Assembly (NCBI GenBank): GCA_934635385.1
Contig: CAKTZI010000006.1
Span: 57,596 to 121,595 of the forward strand
Direction of reading: 5' to 3'
Source of the DNA: an uncultured Kiritimatiellota bacterium
Lineage (GTDB): Bacteria; Verrucomicrobiota; Kiritimatiellia; RFP12; UBA1067
Length of the DNA: 64,000 nucleotides
Each line of letters starts with the position of its first letter. Within the stretch, counting starts at the first letter, position 1. The position numbers were made by a program, and so were the translations under genes. Under the pieces are notes generated by a model. That model was not told where the DNA came from. It saw only the letters and a program-made list of their open reading frames with translations, and searched no databases. This document shows, piece by piece, positions 57,805-64,000 of this stretch.

Positions 57805-58350
57805 GGTTTATCGGGGACGGCTTATTGGGGCTTGTTTGGGGCGGCTTATTGGGGACAGACCCTCTCAAATGGGGGCCTGTCCCCTGTTTCGTGTGTCGAA
57901 AAACGGTCAGAACGGCGCACATTTCGTGCAGATACCGTGAAATGAGAATACGCTGCGGAAAATTCTCAATGCGGTGGTGGCTCCCCTGCCGTCTGCGTCT
58001 GGCGTCAGAAGGGCGGGAGGCTGGAGTTCTGGAGTTCGGCATGAGAAGACGCCACAGGCGCGCGCCGCCGCAGAGAGGTGGGCGCCGTACTTCGACGGCG
58101 CGAACTTCGCCGCGCGCATCGCGTGCCCCCGTGCGCGTCGCTGTCGGCTTCTCGGACACGACGTGTCCGCCGGCGGCGGTCTACGCGGCCTACAACGAGA
58201 TTCGCGTCGCGGACAAGGGCATCGTCCACGGCCTCGGCATGACCCATTCGTGCCTCGGCAAGTTCTATTCTGAACTGGGCGCATGGGCGCGGAAATGAGC
58301 GGACAGCGAAACCTTCGCATTTATATAAATGCGGGGGTTCTCGCTTCTTC
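57760..58350 (+). repeat. 591-bp duplicated segment, copy 2
   Basis: Partner of 54007-54597 (offset 3753). Its left end cuts the glycosidase gene and its right end abuts the HepT gene. The gap 57805-58380 holds nothing else. Confidence 0.93.
58056..58298 (+). pseudogene. Acetyl xylan esterase C-terminal fragment, copy 2
   Basis: Same sequence as 54303-54545, including the extra C that breaks the frame. Confidence 0.75.
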
Positions 58351-58380
58351 GGTCATGGCCCTCGCCACCTTTGTTTTCTA

Positions 58381-58770
58381 TCACATGAACTCGTCAATGT
58401 TCGGAGGGACGGTAGGCTTTGGGAGCGCCTCTGCAAGGGCCTTGATCCGAGGATACTGCTGTGGGACATCCCTGCTGACGACCTCCCAGATGATGTCGAG
58501 GTCGATATTGGCATAATCATGCACGAGCCGATGGCGCAAGCCGGCCATTGCCGCAAAATCAATGTCCTCGTGCCTCTGCACGAAAGACTTTGAGACGTTG
58601 TTCGCCGCCTCGCCGAGGATCGTCAGGTAATGAATGATAAGCTCCGTATTGTCCTCGCCCTCGACAAGATCCTCTCTCGTCAATCCGGCAGACTTCTCGA
58701 CAATCTTGCCGAGGGCGATGTTCATGTGGCGAATGCGAGCTTCGTCACGGTAGTTTTCCCTGTCGTTCAT
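58381..58770 (-). CDS. HepT-like toxin (DUF86 RNase)
   Basis: 129 residues. The helical HEPN fold carries RHRLVHDY, the R-x4-H-x-Y active-site motif of HepT ribonucleases. It starts at ATG 58770, overlapping the stop of the nucleotidyltransferase gene by 4 nt. In characterised MntA-HepT pairs the partner inactivates HepT by adding AMP residues to the tyrosine of this motif. Intact and apparently functional, it sits amid decayed sequence. Confidence 0.9.
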   Translation of the reverse strand: MNDRENYRDEARIRHMNIALGKIVEKSAGLTREDLVEGEDNTELIIHYLTILGEAANNVSKSFVQRHEDIDFAAMAGLRHRLVHDYANIDLDIIWEVVSRDVPQQYPRIKALAEALPKPTVPPNIDEFM

Positions 58771-59063
58771 ATCCGGATCGCCTCTGGACAGACCTGGGCC
58801 GCAAAATAGGGATCTCTCAGGACAGCCGTATTGCGCACGACGTCAACGCCACGACCGAACAAGGCGCGATATTCCTCTTTGAGGGCCTCGTCATCCCGCC
58901 ACGACGTCTGCGGCTCGAACTTCACGAGGAAATCGACGTCGCTGCTTGGCGTTTCCTCTTTGCGGGCGACCGAACCGAAAACCCAAAGCTTTTCGGCTTT
59001 GTGCTTTCGTGCGATGGCATAGAGTTCATCGCGTTTAGCACGAATCACGTCGAGCATGCACAT
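58767..59063 (-). CDS. MntA-like nucleotidyltransferase antitoxin
   Basis: 98 residues from ATG 59063, chosen by AAGGAGG nine nt upstream (ATG 59057 lacks spacing). The motif GSVARKEETPSSDVDFLV is the GS-x10-D-x-D signature of minimal nucleotidyltransferases. It overlaps hepT, forming a type VII toxin-antitoxin pair. A minus-strand extended -10 (TGCTATAAT, 59097-59089) lies 25 nt upstream of the ATG. Confidence 0.9.
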   Translation of the reverse strand: MCMLDVIRAKRDELYAIARKHKAEKLWVFGSVARKEETPSSDVDFLVKFEPQTSWRDDEALKEEYRALFGRGVDVVRNTAVLRDPYFAAQVCPEAIRI

Positions 59064-59088
59064 AGATGTCAACCTCCTTTTGGACGAT

Positions 59089-59097
59089 ATTATAGCA
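59089..59097 (-). promoter_or_regulatory. Extended -10 promoter of mntA-hepT
   Basis: Minus strand TGCTATAAT, the same nine bases as the promoter at 7310-7318. The region 59098-59497 upstream contains GGGGACAG-type elements and remnants resembling parts of the 591-bp repeat (for example 59290-59370), with no gene. Confidence 0.6.
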
Positions 59098-59497
59098 AAT
59101 TTCCCATGTAGCGGCACTGGGATGGAAAGTGCCTGACCCCAGTGGTAGGGTTCGAGTGGTGGAGCGCCCGTTTGGCAGTGGTCTGCGTGGGGACGGTCTA
59201 CGTGGGGACAGGCCCCCACTGGCGGGGCCTGCCCCCATGAGAGTCCCCATGAGAGTTGATTGAAAATGACAGAAAGCCATTTGTTTTTGTCAGATACCGA
59301 GAAATGAGAATCTGCTGCGGAAAATTCTCAATTCGGAGGTGGCCTCCCATCCGTCTGCGTCAAGCGTCAGGAGGGCGGGAGACCCATGGCCGTTGCGAAC
59401 GCAGGGAAGCGTGGGGACAGACCCCAGTAGCGAGGGAAGAGATGCGGGGACAGGCCCCCCGTTTGAATGACTGATTGAGGAATATTGTTTATAAATC

Positions 59498-59773
59498 GAG
59501 AAATACCTGGTCTCCGGATACTATCCGCTGTTCAATGACGTTTCCGCGCAATTCACGGAGCGGCTTGTCGCGGTTGTCAACACGGTGCTGGACGTGGACT
59601 TCCCTGCCGTCGAGGACGTGACGGTCGCGACGATCCGAAAGACGAAGAGGATGCTGATGGTCTTGGCGTCCAGCTGCCCCCACCAGCCGAACATGTCGGC
59701 GCTGTACCGGGAGCTTGAGACGAATCGGAACTTGGGCCTGAAGATGTTTGGCGCATTGGAGCGCGCGGAATAG
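59498..59773 (+). pseudogene. AAA_14 ATPase fragment
   Basis: Reads EKYLVSGYYPLFNDVSAQF through LGLKMFGALERAE and then TAG (59771-59773). It is nearly identical to residues ~197-291 of the ATPase at 54830-56047, lacks the ATP-binding part, and has a premature stop. Similarity ends near 59790. The following ~370 nt contains no recognisable intact gene. Confidence 0.85.
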
Positions 59774-60154
59774 GTCGCGTCGCTCTCGACTCGGGTTTCT
59801 TTATTGAGACGAAACGAGTGCGACAGGGAGCGGAAACATGGACGACAAGGCCGGGAAAGGCGCAGAATCGCGGTTTGCGAGCCATTGGCTGACAATCCAG
59901 CCCAGTCTCTTCCGGAAAGGGAGCGGGAAACGGACTGAAGGGAATGCGAGGCATGGGAGCGGCTGCGGAAGCGCACCTTCTCGGCGGACGGGATCATCGA
60001 CTGCGACTTCCATCCGCAGAGCCGCCTCATGGACGGCGCACGGCGCACTTCGGCAAGCGCGGACCTCGTCGTCGGGAAGTTTCAGACGTGCTCCATCAAG
60101 AACAGCTTGAAGATCGCAAGGCGGCTCGACGGCTTTCTCCGTTTCCGCACCATC

Positions 60155-60351
60155 CGTACTTCGCCGCGCGCATCGCGTGCCCCGTGCGCGTCGCCGTCGG
60201 CTTCTCGGACACGACGTGTCCGCCGGCGGCGGTCTACGCGGCCTACAACGCGATTCACGTCGCGGACAAGGGCATCGTCCACGGCCTCGGCATGGCCCAT
60301 TCGTGCTTCGGGAGATTCTATTCCGAACTGGGCGCATGGACGCGGAAATGA
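60155..60351 (+). pseudogene. Acetyl xylan esterase C-terminal fragment, copy 3
   Basis: Reads without frameshift YFAARIACPVRVAVGFSDTT, then CPPAAVYAAYNAI and HGLGMAHS to the stop at 60351. About 90% identical to the end of the two 591-bp copies and followed by the same 18-bp palindrome (60369-60386). Only the last ~65 residues of an AXE1-family enzyme remain. Confidence 0.78.
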
Positions 60352-60473
60352 GCGGGCAGCGGAACCTCCGCATTTATATAAATGCGGGGGTTCGCTTGAA
60401 CAGATAAATCCGCCGATTGAGTTGGCGATTTTGGTCTAAAAATGCCGAAACTGTCGGCGTATTCTCGTCGCCC

Positions 60474-60503
60474 TTGACACGGCGGCGGCGAATTTGGTAA
60501 ACT
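60474..60503 (+). promoter_or_regulatory. Promoter of the aromatic (aroF-pheA) operon
   Basis: Perfect TTGACA (60474-60479), 18-bp spacer ending TTTGG, TAAACT (60498-60503), then ACGCGCCGTT. It matches the trp promoter in layout and in the block around the -10 box and start site. Confidence 0.82.
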
Positions 60504-60515
60504 ACGCGCCGTTTT

Positions 60516-60593
60516 ATGAAAAACAGGCTTTATTACTTTTGGTACGTGAACTTCGCGTTTATTCCGCGCGGGGCGGATTTGTCGTGCCGATAA
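60516..60593 (+). CDS. Aromatic leader peptide (attenuator)
   Basis: 25-residue ORF (ATG 60516, TAA 60591) starting MKNRL, followed by YYFWYVNFAF: seven of ten consecutive codons specify Tyr (3), Phe (3) or Trp (1). It lies directly after a strong promoter and before a terminator hairpin, upstream of DAHP synthase and prephenate dehydratase. Translation stalling at any of the three aromatic codons could allow read-through, giving pooled control by all three end products. Confidence 0.82.
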   Translation: MKNRLYYFWYVNFAFIPRGADLSCR

Positions 60594-60622
60594 GAAAGGT
60601 GAAAAAGCAGATACGGCAAAGG

Positions 60623-60661
60623 CGGCCCCGCTGAATCGAACAGCGAGGCCGTTTTGATTTT
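60623..60661 (+). terminator. Attenuator terminator of the aromatic operon
   Basis: CGGCCCCGCTG (60623-60633) pairs with CAGCGAGGCCG (60641-60651) with one mismatch around the 7-nt loop AATCGAA, followed by TTTTGATTTT. It lies 30 nt after the leader stop codon. Confidence 0.83.
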
Positions 60662-60779
60662 CCAAATCTCAAATTCCAAATCTCAAATTTCAGATCTCAG
60701 ATTTCAGATCTCAGATTTCAAATATAGAATCTCAAATTCGAAACCTCTCAACCACTCAACATCTCAACTCACAACTCAC
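60661..60779. repeat. AT-rich low-complexity repeat before aroF
   Basis: About 120 nt made of imperfect AAATCTCAAATTCC / ATTTCAGATCTCAG units (period about 14), ending CAACTCACAACTCACC. It is strikingly AT-rich against the GC-rich background and separates the attenuator from the aroF start codon; no ribosome-binding site is visible in it. Confidence 0.75.
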
Positions 60780-60780
60780 C

Positions 60781-61809
60781 ATGATCATCATACTGAAGAA
60801 AAACGCGGACGCGGGACAGGTCGAGAACCTGAAGAGCCTGCTCCGCTCCCGCGGCATCGAGCCGCACGAGTCGGTCGGCTCGTCGGAAACGGTCATCGGC
60901 TGCGTCGGCGACGTCACGCACGTCGATCCCGGCATCCTGGAGGCGCTGGACGTCGTCGAGCAGGTCCAGCGCGTGCAGGAACCCTACAAGGCCGCGAACC
61001 GCAAGTTCCATCCGGAGGACTCTGTCGTCGACTGCAGCGGCGTGAAGATCGGCGCGGGCGGGTTCGCCGTGATCGCCGGCCCGTGCAGCGTCGAGTCGGA
61101 GGAGCAGGTCGTCGGCATCGCCAAGGCCGTCAAGGCGGCGGGCGCGACGCTTCTCCGGGGCGGGGCGTTCAAGCCGCGCACCTCCCCCTACGCCTTCCAG
61201 GGCCTCGGCAAGGTCGGCCTCGACATGCTCTCGACGGCGAAGCGGGAGACGGGCCTCCCCATCGTCACGGAACTCATGGACTTCGGCGACATCGAGCTCT
61301 TCAACGACGTGGACGTCATCCAGATCGGCGCGCGCAACATGCAGAACTTCAACCTCCTGAAGGAGGTCGGCGCCTACACGAAGAAGCCGATCCTGCTGAA
61401 GCGCGGCATGAGCGCGACGCTGCAGGAGCTGCTGATGAGCGCCGAGTACATCATGGCGTCGGGCAATCCGAACGTGATCCTCTGCGAGCGCGGCATCCGC
61501 ACGTTCGAGACGGCGTTGCGCAACACGCTCGACCTCGGCGTCGTCACGATGCTGCGCCGCCTCTCGCACCTGCCGATCGTCGTCGATCCCTCGCACGCGA
61601 CGGGCCACGCCTACATGGTCGACTCGGTCGCGGTCGCGGCGACGGCCATCGGCGCGGACGGCCTCATCATCGAGGTGCACAACGACCCGCCGCACGCGAA
61701 GTGCGACGGTGCGCAGAGCCAGACGCCGGAGATGTTCGCGCAGACGATGGCGAAGGTGCGCGAGGTGCGCGCGCTCGTCGAGAAGTGGGGGACGAAAAAT
61801 GAGAAGTGA
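60781..61809 (+). CDS. aroF: 3-deoxy-7-phosphoheptulonate synthase (DAHP synthase)
   Basis: 342 residues. An N-terminal ferredoxin-like domain (1-75) precedes a type I-beta barrel. AGPCSVES, GGAFKPRTSPYAFQGLG, and PIVVDPSHATGH carry the phosphoenolpyruvate, erythrose-phosphate and metal ligands. It makes the first intermediate of the shikimate pathway. The I-beta form with the N-terminal extension is often feedback-controlled. It lies behind an aromatic attenuator and is followed by pheA. Confidence 0.96.
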   Translation: MIIILKKNADAGQVENLKSLLRSRGIEPHESVGSSETVIGCVGDVTHVDPGILEALDVVEQVQRVQEPYKAANRKFHPEDSVVDCSGVKIGAGGFAVIAGPCSVESEEQVVGIAKAVKAAGATLLRGGAFKPRTSPYAFQGLGKVGLDMLSTAKRETGLPIVTELMDFGDIELFNDVDVIQIGARNMQNFNLLKEVGAYTKKPILLKRGMSATLQELLMSAEYIMASGNPNVILCERGIRTFETALRNTLDLGVVTMLRRLSHLPIVVDPSHATGHAYMVDSVAVAATAIGADGLIIEVHNDPPHAKCDGAQSQTPEMFAQTMAKVREVRALVEKWGTKNEK

Positions 61810-61814
61810 GAAAT

Positions 61815-61832
61815 GGGGGCGGGAAAGCCCCC
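61815..61832 (+). other. GC-rich hairpin between aroF and pheA
   Basis: GGGGGC-GGGAAA-GCCCCC, a 6-bp all-GC stem, lies 15 nt before the pheA start without a T-run. It could tune expression or mRNA stability; it is not a terminator. Confidence 0.5.
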
Positions 61833-61846
61833 GGAAGGAAGAGCAG

Positions 61847-62998
61847 ATGAACGAACTGAACGACCTGAAGCAGTGCCGCGACGCGATTGACGCGATCGAC
61901 GGCGAGATCACGCGGCTCATGGAGAAGCGGCTCGCGGTGTCCGAGCGCGTCGCCGAGCTGAAGCGCGCGGCGGGCCGGCCCGTCACGGATCCGGCGCGCG
62001 AGCGGGCGATCCTCACGCGCGTGACGGGCCTCGTGCCGCCCGACCACATGATCGGCGTGCGCCAGCTTTTCACGACGCTCTTCGGCCTCTCGAAGGCCCT
62101 GCAGCGCAGCCGGATCGGCGTGGGCGGCGCGCTGCTGGACGAAATCGCGCACGCGACGACGGACGCGCGCTTCCCGCAGAAGGCGGTCGTCGCCTGCGCG
62201 GGCGTGGAGGGCTCGTATGCCCAGCAGGCGACGTCGCTCCTCTTCCCGATTCCGACGATCCTCTACTTCAAGGGCTTCGAGAAGGTGTTCGAGGCCGTGG
62301 AGAAGGGCCTCTGCCCGTATGGCGTGCTGCCGGTCGAGAACTCGGCGGCGGGCTCCGTCGCCTCGGTCTACGACCTCATGCGCCAGCACCGCTTCCACAT
62401 CGTGCGCGCCCTGCGCCTCAAGGTCGACCACGTGCTGCTCGCGCCGCCCGGCGTGAAGCTCGCGGACGTCCGCACGGTCACGAGCCATGCGCACGCGCTC
62501 GCGCAGTGCGGTCGCTTCCTGAAGGCGCACCCCGAGATGCACGCGGAGCCGGGGGCGAACACGGCCGTCGCGGCGAAGGCGCTCGCGGCGAGCGGACGGC
62601 GCGACGCGGCGGTCATCGCCTCGCGGGCCTGCGCCGAGCTCTACGGCCTCGACGTGATCGCCGAGGACATCTGCGACGCGGCCTACAACTACACGCGCTT
62701 CATCTGCATCGCGAAAGACTTGGAGATCCGTCCCGACGCGAACAAGATCAGCCTCATGCTGAGCCTGCCGCACCGGCCGGGCGCGCTGAACGGCATCATC
62801 GCCAAGTTCGCCGCGATCGACGTGAACCTCACGAAGCTCGAGTCGCGGCCCGTGCCGGGACGCGACTTCGAGTTCAGCTTCATCTTCGACTTCGAGGCGA
62901 GCGCGGCCGACCCGCAGGTGCGCGCGCTCCTCGCGGAACTGTCGTCCGACCCGGAGATCGAGCACTTCACCTTCCTCGGCGCGTTCGGGGAGAAGTGA
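61847..62998 (+). CDS. pheA: Bifunctional chorismate mutase/prephenate dehydratase
   Basis: 383 residues from ATG 61847 with a GGAAGGAAGAG site. Residues 1-85 are an AroQ chorismate mutase helix bundle (DAIDGEITRLMEKRLAVSERV, abridged). Residues ~105-285 are the dehydratase with VACAGVEGSYAQQA and the catalytic NYTRF. Residues ~300-383 are an ACT domain with LTKLESRP, the Phe-binding site. It converts chorismate to phenylpyruvate and is probably inhibited by Phe. Together with aroF under one attenuator it controls entry to and exit from the pathway. Confidence 0.96.
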   Translation: MNELNDLKQCRDAIDAIDGEITRLMEKRLAVSERVAELKRAAGRPVTDPARERAILTRVTGLVPPDHMIGVRQLFTTLFGLSKALQRSRIGVGGALLDEIAHATTDARFPQKAVVACAGVEGSYAQQATSLLFPIPTILYFKGFEKVFEAVEKGLCPYGVLPVENSAAGSVASVYDLMRQHRFHIVRALRLKVDHVLLAPPGVKLADVRTVTSHAHALAQCGRFLKAHPEMHAEPGANTAVAAKALAASGRRDAAVIASRACAELYGLDVIAEDICDAAYNYTRFICIAKDLEIRPDANKISLMLSLPHRPGALNGIIAKFAAIDVNLTKLESRPVPGRDFEFSFIFDFEASAADPQVRALLAELSSDPEIEHFTFLGAFGEK

Positions 62999-64000
62999 TG
63001 CCGTCGGGCCTGACGGACTGGGCGGCGGCCCATCTGGACGATGCGCGCGTCAAGGCGATCGTCGGCGTGCGCGGCGCGAACAAGACGGGCGCGCTGGCGG
63101 AGGTGCGGAACCTGATCCGCGCACGTGGCGTGGACGAGTCGCGGCTCGTGTCCATCGACTTCGAGGACGTGCGGTTCCGCCACCTGAAGACGGCGGACGA
63201 CGTGCTGGCATTCCTGCACCGCCTGCCGGGGTGCGCGATGCCGCGCTTCCTCTTCCTCGACGAGATCAGCCGCGTCGGCGCGCACGCCGAGCTTCTGCGT
63301 CGCCTGCACGAGCTGACGGCGTGGAACGTCTGGGTCGCGTCGTCCACGGCGACCGCCGTCGGCGCGGATGACGAGGCGTTTTGTCCGTACCCGTGGGTGT
63401 GCGCGTTCCGTCTGTGGCCGGATTCGAGCCAGCCGCGTTCGACCTGCGTGCTGGAGCGGATCTGGTGCGAGATCTTCATGCGCGACGTCGCCTGCTGCGT
63501 GAACCACCCGGACATCCGGGCGAAGGAGGCGCTGGCGGAGTACCTGTCCGACCACCTGGGCGAGCGGACGACGCTGCGCGAGGTCGCGGCGGAACTGCGC
63601 GTGTGCGGGCGGGCGATTGCGGCGAACTCCATCCGCGCCTACCGCAAGGCGCTGGAGCTGTGCTATCTCGTCGAGGCGTCGGAGGTCTTCGACGTGTTCG
63701 AGAAGCGCGTCATCCCGAAATGCGGCGTGCGCCTGTTCTACACGGATCTGGAGCTGCGGGCGTGGCGGTTTGGCGCGGCGCCGACGTTCGAGGCGGAGCG
63801 CGTCGCGGTCAACGAGCTGTACCTGAAGCTGCGGCGGACGCATGAGAAGGTCTACACGCCGTACGGGAAAGACGCCGACTTCGTGACGGTCGAGCCGGAC
63901 GGTGCGTTGCGTTATTGGAGCGTTAACTCAAATAAAACGCTTGATATTTGCGTGTTTCGTGCAATTTCTGGGGGGGGGGGGGGGGTATTTTCCCGGAAAA
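62998..64000 (+). CDS. AAA_14-like ATPase with altered P-loop (3' partial)
   Basis: Starts at ATG 62998 overlapping the pheA stop and stays open to the right edge (at least 334 residues). Layout matches the AAA_14/DUF4143 family: P-loop at residues 22-30, Walker B FLFLDEISRV near 81, a helical middle (TTLREVAAELRVCGRAIAANS), and a C-terminal region containing KCGVRLFYTDLELR. The P-loop reads GVRGANKT instead of G-x4-G-K-(S/T), so nucleotide binding may be lost. The last 100 nt turn AT-rich and contain a run of 16 G (63970-63985). Confidence 0.75.
   Translation, partial: MPSGLTDWAAAHLDDARVKAIVGVRGANKTGALAEVRNLIRARGVDESRLVSIDFEDVRFRHLKTADDVLAFLHRLPGCAMPRFLFLDEISRVGAHAELLRRLHELTAWNVWVASSTATAVGADDEAFCPYPWVCAFRLWPDSSQPRSTCVLERIWCEIFMRDVACCVNHPDIRAKEALAEYLSDHLGERTTLREVAAELRVCGRAIAANSIRAYRKALELCYLVEASEVFDVFEKRVIPKCGVRLFYTDLELRAWRFGAAPTFEAERVAVNELYLKLRRTHEKVYTPYGKDADFVTVEPDGALRYWSVNSNKTLDICVFRAISGGGGGVFSRK

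Noticed and set aside
59774..60154. Possible gene in the decayed stretch (for example the frame containing KFQTCSIKNSLKIARRLDGF)
   Set aside because: No start signal, no recognised family, frame runs into an esterase fragment; probably degenerate.

Overview
The window is GC-rich (apart from a few islands), densely coded and almost entirely on the + strand. It fits an uncultured member of the PVC superphylum, most likely a Kiritimatiellota/Lentisphaerota-like gut or sediment bacterium. The reasons are a non-flagellar type III secretion system (T3SS) with Chlamydia-like gene order, very large secreted glycoside hydrolases and surface proteins with autotransporter-associated strand motifs, a GxxExxY protein, and intergenic space filled with short dispersed repeats. 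The taxonomic call is inference; there is no rRNA or other marker gene here.

Layout. 1-1.7 kb: Na/Pi cotransporter (cut by the left edge). 1.7-4.6 kb: AT-richer defence cassette with a HindVP-type restriction enzyme, a cytosine-5 methyltransferase and RadC. 4.6-7.3 kb: lactate-permease-like transporter, EamA exporter, YkgJ cysteine-cluster protein. 7.3-11.0 kb: surface-glycan operon (three glycosyltransferases and a polysaccharide deacetylase). 11.0-27.8 kb: T3SS operon in the order chaperone-sctC-sctW-chaperone-sctX?-sctV-sctD-sctE-sctF-sctG-sctI-sctJ-[GxxExxY insertion]-sctY?-sctK?-sctL-sctN-AIM24-sctO-sctP-sctQ. The export-gate genes sctR, S, T and U are not in the window. 27.8-31.5 kb: trpCBAF behind a leader peptide with three consecutive Trp codons and a terminator hairpin. 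31.5-35.8 kb: SDR reductase, biotin ligase, mnmA, an S-adenosylhomocysteine/cytosine-type deaminase and a TetR regulator. 35.8-38.3 kb, minus strand: a GntR/LacI-type regulator broken by an in-frame TAG, and an ATPase/nuclease-like protein behind a perfect palindrome. 38.6-44.3 kb: MFS transporter and three oxidoreductases, with a 367-bp direct repeat flanking one of them. 44.4-53.9 kb: a 1962-residue three-enzyme secreted protein, then a frameshifted ~1200-residue surface protein. 53.9-60.4 kb: a decayed, repeat-rich region with a 591-bp duplication, acetyl-xylan-esterase fragments, a truncated glycosidase, AAA_14 ATPase copies and a MntA-HepT toxin-antitoxin pair. 60.4-64 kb: DAHP synthase and chorismate mutase/prephenate dehydratase behind a second attenuator whose leader peptide carries Tyr, Phe and Trp codons, then an ATPase running off the right edge.

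Main themes. (1) An almost complete needle-complex operon whose SctP ruler protein is built from the same palindromic repeat family that lies between genes elsewhere in the window. (2) Two ribosome-mediated attenuators, with near-identical promoters, on the two aromatic amino-acid operons. (3) Several promoters whose -10 box lies 6-10 nt before a start codon, implying leaderless transcripts. (4) Dispersed short repeats that have entered coding sequences in frame (biotin ligase, sctP, a small gene at the head of the T3SS operon).
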